Source of the DNA: Caballeronia terrestris
GTDB taxonomy: Bacteria > Pseudomonadota > Gammaproteobacteria > Burkholderiales > Burkholderiaceae
Direction: 5' to 3'
DNA length: 64,000 nt
Assembly: GCF_001544515.1 (NCBI RefSeq)
Contig: NZ_FCOL02000003.1
Coordinates: 124,001-188,000 of the forward strand
Both the position numbers and the translations under genes were made by a program. Of the stretch, positions 61,785 through 64,000 are shown piece after piece; within the stretch, counting starts at the first letter, position 1; the number at the start of each line of letters is the position of its first letter. The notes under the pieces are model-generated. The model was not told the origin of the DNA and searched no databases. It saw only the letters and a program-made list of their open reading frames with translations.

Positions 61785-63800
61785 ATGCATGTCCCGAACC
61801 GGATTGGCGGCGTTCAAAGGTCTTGGTCGTATTCCGCTGCCGCGCGTGAAGCGGGCGCGAGTCTGATCAAGAACCTGTCGATACCCAGGCCATTCGCGGA
61901 CCCGGCCCTCGAAGCGCAGTTTCTCGAAGACCACAGCCAGCGCTTCTGCGCGTTCCGGCGCGCTTCCGCCTTGCTGGCGCTGGTGTTGTGGACGTCCTTC
62001 CTCACCTGGGACCTGACCGTCGCGCGCCGCACGCCGATACTCCAGGTCGCGTTCACAGACCTGCTCGTGCTCCGGCTCCTCGGCATTTTGCTGCTGATGT
62101 GCGTCGGCGTATTGGTGTTGCGGCCGTCGTTCCGCTCGCATGTGATGTCATCGCGGGTGATTTTCACGGGTATTTATGGACTTATTTTTCTAATGCTCTG
62201 GATGGTGGCCGTCACTCCGGCGCCATTCAATTATTCGCAGCATTTTCCCGGCCTTTATCTCGCGCTTTTTTTCCAGTTTTCATTCTTCTATTTGCGCTCC
62301 AAATCGGCATTGACCGTCGCGATATTGACGCTCGGCGCCGTGATCTTTCTGCAGGTGGCATTCAACGTCCTGCACCCGGCCGATTTCGGCGCGGGCATGT
62401 TTTATCTGATCAACATGGCGGTGGTCGGTCATGGCGTCTGCGTGCACGCGGAACGCGTCTCGCGCGAACGGTACGCGGCGGAACGCGAACTCGCGTCGCT
62501 CAATCGCGACTTGTCGACGGCGAACGTCGAGCTGGGGCGCAAGAACACCGAACTCGAGATTTCGAAGAAGGACCAGGAGATCAAGACGAACGCGCTGCTC
62601 GCGCTCAAGGAGCAGCAGATGCGCGCCGCTGAGGCCGCGAGCAAGGATAAATCGAATTTTCTCGCGGCAGCGACCCACGACCTGCGCCAGCCGATGCACG
62701 CGCTCAACCTGTTCCTGCAGGCGTCGTCGGAGGCGATCCGGCGAGGCGAATTCAGGGAAGCGGGACGGCTGATCGACGAATGCGGGCGCTCGTCGGTGAT
62801 CCTCGCGCGTCTTTTGAACGCGGTGCTCGACCTTTCGCGGCTGGAATCGGGCCGCGTCGTGCCGCGCTATCACGTGTTTGATCTGCGGCTCATCATCGAG
62901 GAAGCCGCCGAGCAGCTCGGTCCTTTCGCGAAGAGCCGCGGCGTCGATCTGCGTCTGCGCCTGCCGAAAGAGAGCCTCGTTTGCGTGCGCAGCGACGCGC
63001 ACTGGCTCGGGCGTGCGGTCGCCAACCTCGTTTCCAACGCGATCAAGTACGCCAACACCGGACAGACCGCGAAGCCGACGGTGATCGTCGGTGTCGTGCG
63101 TTCCGCGACGCGCGCGCGCATCGACGTGGTCGATAACGGCATCGGCATCTCGACCGCGCACTGGGAAGCGATCTTCCAGCCGTTCTTCCAGGTCGACAAC
63201 CCCGAGCAGGACCGCGACAAGGGGCTCGGCCTTGGGCTGTCGATCGTCAATGCGGTGATTTCGATGCTCGAAGAACACCGGCTCGAACTGAAGTCGGCCG
63301 AAGGACTCGGCTCGCGCTTTTCGGTGGAGATGCCGCTGTGCGGCGCGAGTCCGGAGAAGCCGTCGCCGCGCCTGCCCGCCAAAACCGACGCGGACGAGGC
63401 CCTGCAACTCGACGGCCTTTATGTGCTGCTGGTGGAGGACGATGGCCTGGTACGCGCGTCGACCGAGGCGCTGCTGTCGCAATGGGGCGTGCTGTTCGAT
63501 TCGGCGGCGACGTTCGAGGAGTACGAGGAGATCCTCGATTCGCTGGAGCGCTTCCCCGACCTCATCATCACCGACTTCCGCCTGCGCGACTTCAAGACGG
63601 CGCGCGAAGTCGCGATGCTCGGCACGCAGAAGCTCGGGCGCCCTTGCCCGACGCTCGTCGTGACGGGCGAGCCGCAGGCGACGATCGTTCCGCTCGCCTG
63701 CACGCACGACGTGCTCTCCAAGCCGGTCAGCCCGGCGGACTTGCGTCAGGAGATTCTGTCGCTGGTATCGGGCAAGTGTCCGGACGAAGTCGCCGCCTGA
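61785..63800 (+). CDS. Hybrid sensor histidine kinase/response regulator
   Basis: 671 residues. About six membrane helices fill residues 55-230 (for example SALLALVLWTSFLTWDL and GLIFLMLWMVAVT). A coiled-coil linker (VSRERYAAERELASLNRDLS onward) leads to the kinase core with H-box FLAAATHDLRQPMHALNLFL, N-box AVANLVSNAIKYAN and G-box DKGLGLGLSIVNAVISM. The C-terminal receiver has VEDDGLV, the phosphoacceptor Asp in LIITDFRLRD and the Lys in LSKPVSPADL. ATHDLRQP is typical of NahK/RpfC-like hybrid kinases. The convergent LuxR-type gene is the likely output partner. Confidence 0.9.
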   Translation: MHVPNRIGGVQRSWSYSAAAREAGASLIKNLSIPRPFADPALEAQFLEDHSQRFCAFRRASALLALVLWTSFLTWDLTVARRTPILQVAFTDLLVLRLLGILLLMCVGVLVLRPSFRSHVMSSRVIFTGIYGLIFLMLWMVAVTPAPFNYSQHFPGLYLALFFQFSFFYLRSKSALTVAILTLGAVIFLQVAFNVLHPADFGAGMFYLINMAVVGHGVCVHAERVSRERYAAERELASLNRDLSTANVELGRKNTELEISKKDQEIKTNALLALKEQQMRAAEAASKDKSNFLAAATHDLRQPMHALNLFLQASSEAIRRGEFREAGRLIDECGRSSVILARLLNAVLDLSRLESGRVVPRYHVFDLRLIIEEAAEQLGPFAKSRGVDLRLRLPKESLVCVRSDAHWLGRAVANLVSNAIKYANTGQTAKPTVIVGVVRSATRARIDVVDNGIGISTAHWEAIFQPFFQVDNPEQDRDKGLGLGLSIVNAVISMLEEHRLELKSAEGLGSRFSVEMPLCGASPEKPSPRLPAKTDADEALQLDGLYVLLVEDDGLVRASTEALLSQWGVLFDSAATFEEYEEILDSLERFPDLIITDFRLRDFKTAREVAMLGTQKLGRPCPTLVVTGEPQATIVPLACTHDVLSKPVSPADLRQEILSLVSGKCPDEVAA

Positions 63801-63820
63801 TCGCCCAGAGCGTCACGACG

Positions 63821-64000
63821 TCACGACGTGGACGGATGGCTCACCGGCATCTCGATCCCGCGCCGCGCCATCTCGACGATCAGGAACGTCCGGCGCGTCA
63901 CATGGAAACGCGCGAGCAGGTCGCTCGAATATTCCTTCGCCGTGTTCTCGCTGATGTTCATCTTCCGCGCGATCGCCTTATTCGAGAGGCCCTGCAACAG
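63821..64000 (-). CDS. LuxR-family response regulator, C-terminal fragment at window edge
   Basis: Only the last 59 residues are inside the window. They form the LuxR/NarL helix-turn-helix LLQGLSNKAIARKMNISENT followed by AKEYSSDLLARFHVTRRTFL, the usual DNA-binding end of two-component regulators. It runs towards the hybrid kinase gene, which is the likely phosphodonor. The receiver domain would lie beyond the right edge. Confidence 0.8.
   Translation of the reverse strand: MLQGLSNKAIARKMNISENTAKEYSSDLLARFHVTRRTFLIVEMARRGIEMPVSHPSTS

Noticed and set aside
1..64000. CRISPR arrays, rRNA, tRNA and prophage genes
   Set aside because: No regular spaced repeats, no cloverleaf-like sequences and no phage structural genes were recognised by reading.

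Overview
The window looks like a chromosome segment of a Burkholderiaceae bacterium of the Paraburkholderia/Caballeronia type. This is inferred from high GC with strong GC3, several DUF4148 secreted proteins, a SorC-regulated polyol ABC locus, an arabonate-dehydratase/LacI locus, a CusS/CopR-like two-component pair and one IS5-family/IS110-family composite insertion. No rRNA, tRNA or CRISPR array was recognised.

Layout. (1) 1-4.8 kb: a truncated membrane protein, a small membrane protein, a PAS-GGDEF-EAL c-di-GMP enzyme and a lipoprotein. (2) 4.9-12.4 kb: a polyol uptake and oxidation locus. The minus-strand operon encodes binding protein, two permeases, SorC regulator, SDR and zinc alcohol dehydrogenase. 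The ATPase gene is divergent. (3) 12.4-17.3 kb: a sugar-acid operon (IlvD/Edd dehydratase, RraA-like protein, MFS transporter, LacI regulator) with two tandem LacI-type operators in front. (4) 17.4-25.4 kb: housekeeping and envelope genes (ABM monooxygenase, DUF3574 lipoprotein, EamA transporter, CPA1 antiporter, two GSTs, two DUF4148 proteins) and an ECF sigma factor flanked by two anti-sigma-like membrane proteins.

(5) 25.4-37.7 kb: a guanidine-utilisation operon. A guanidine-I (ykkC) riboswitch precedes an ABC transporter, two carboxyguanidine-deiminase-type proteins, a biotin-dependent guanidine (urea) carboxylase and allophanate hydrolase. An IS5-family element, itself interrupted by an IS110/IS1111-type element, sits exactly at the carboxylase stop codon. 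It duplicates TAA, so both the stop codon and the ribosome binding site of the next gene survive. (6) 37.8-43.7 kb: a DUF4148 protein, a metal-type two-component system, and a cluster of secreted low-complexity proteins that includes a tandem paralogous pair.

(7) 43.7-55.2 kb: nitrate assimilation. One operon runs leftward (transporter, nirB, nirD, FAD oxidoreductase, nasA). Siroheme methyltransferase followed by nasT and nasS runs rightward. The 600-bp divergent control region carries, for each direction, a sigma-54 promoter, two hexaloop ANTAR hairpins and an overlapping intrinsic terminator. Three GCAC-N7-GTGC NtrC-like sites lie between the promoters. This gives a fully readable NtrC/sigma-54 plus NasS-NasT antitermination switch. 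(8) 55.2-64 kb: an adenosine-specific kinase, a three-gene DUF2760/Hsp70/Hsp70-DUF3731 operon of unknown role, a tiny Lys-rich protein, and a hybrid histidine kinase convergent with a truncated LuxR-type regulator.

Two nitrogen-source systems (guanidine and nitrate) therefore both appear to combine nitrogen-limitation promoters with RNA-leader control that senses the substrate. The least understood loci are the chaperone-like trio at 56-61 kb and the secreted low-complexity cluster at 40.5-43.1 kb.
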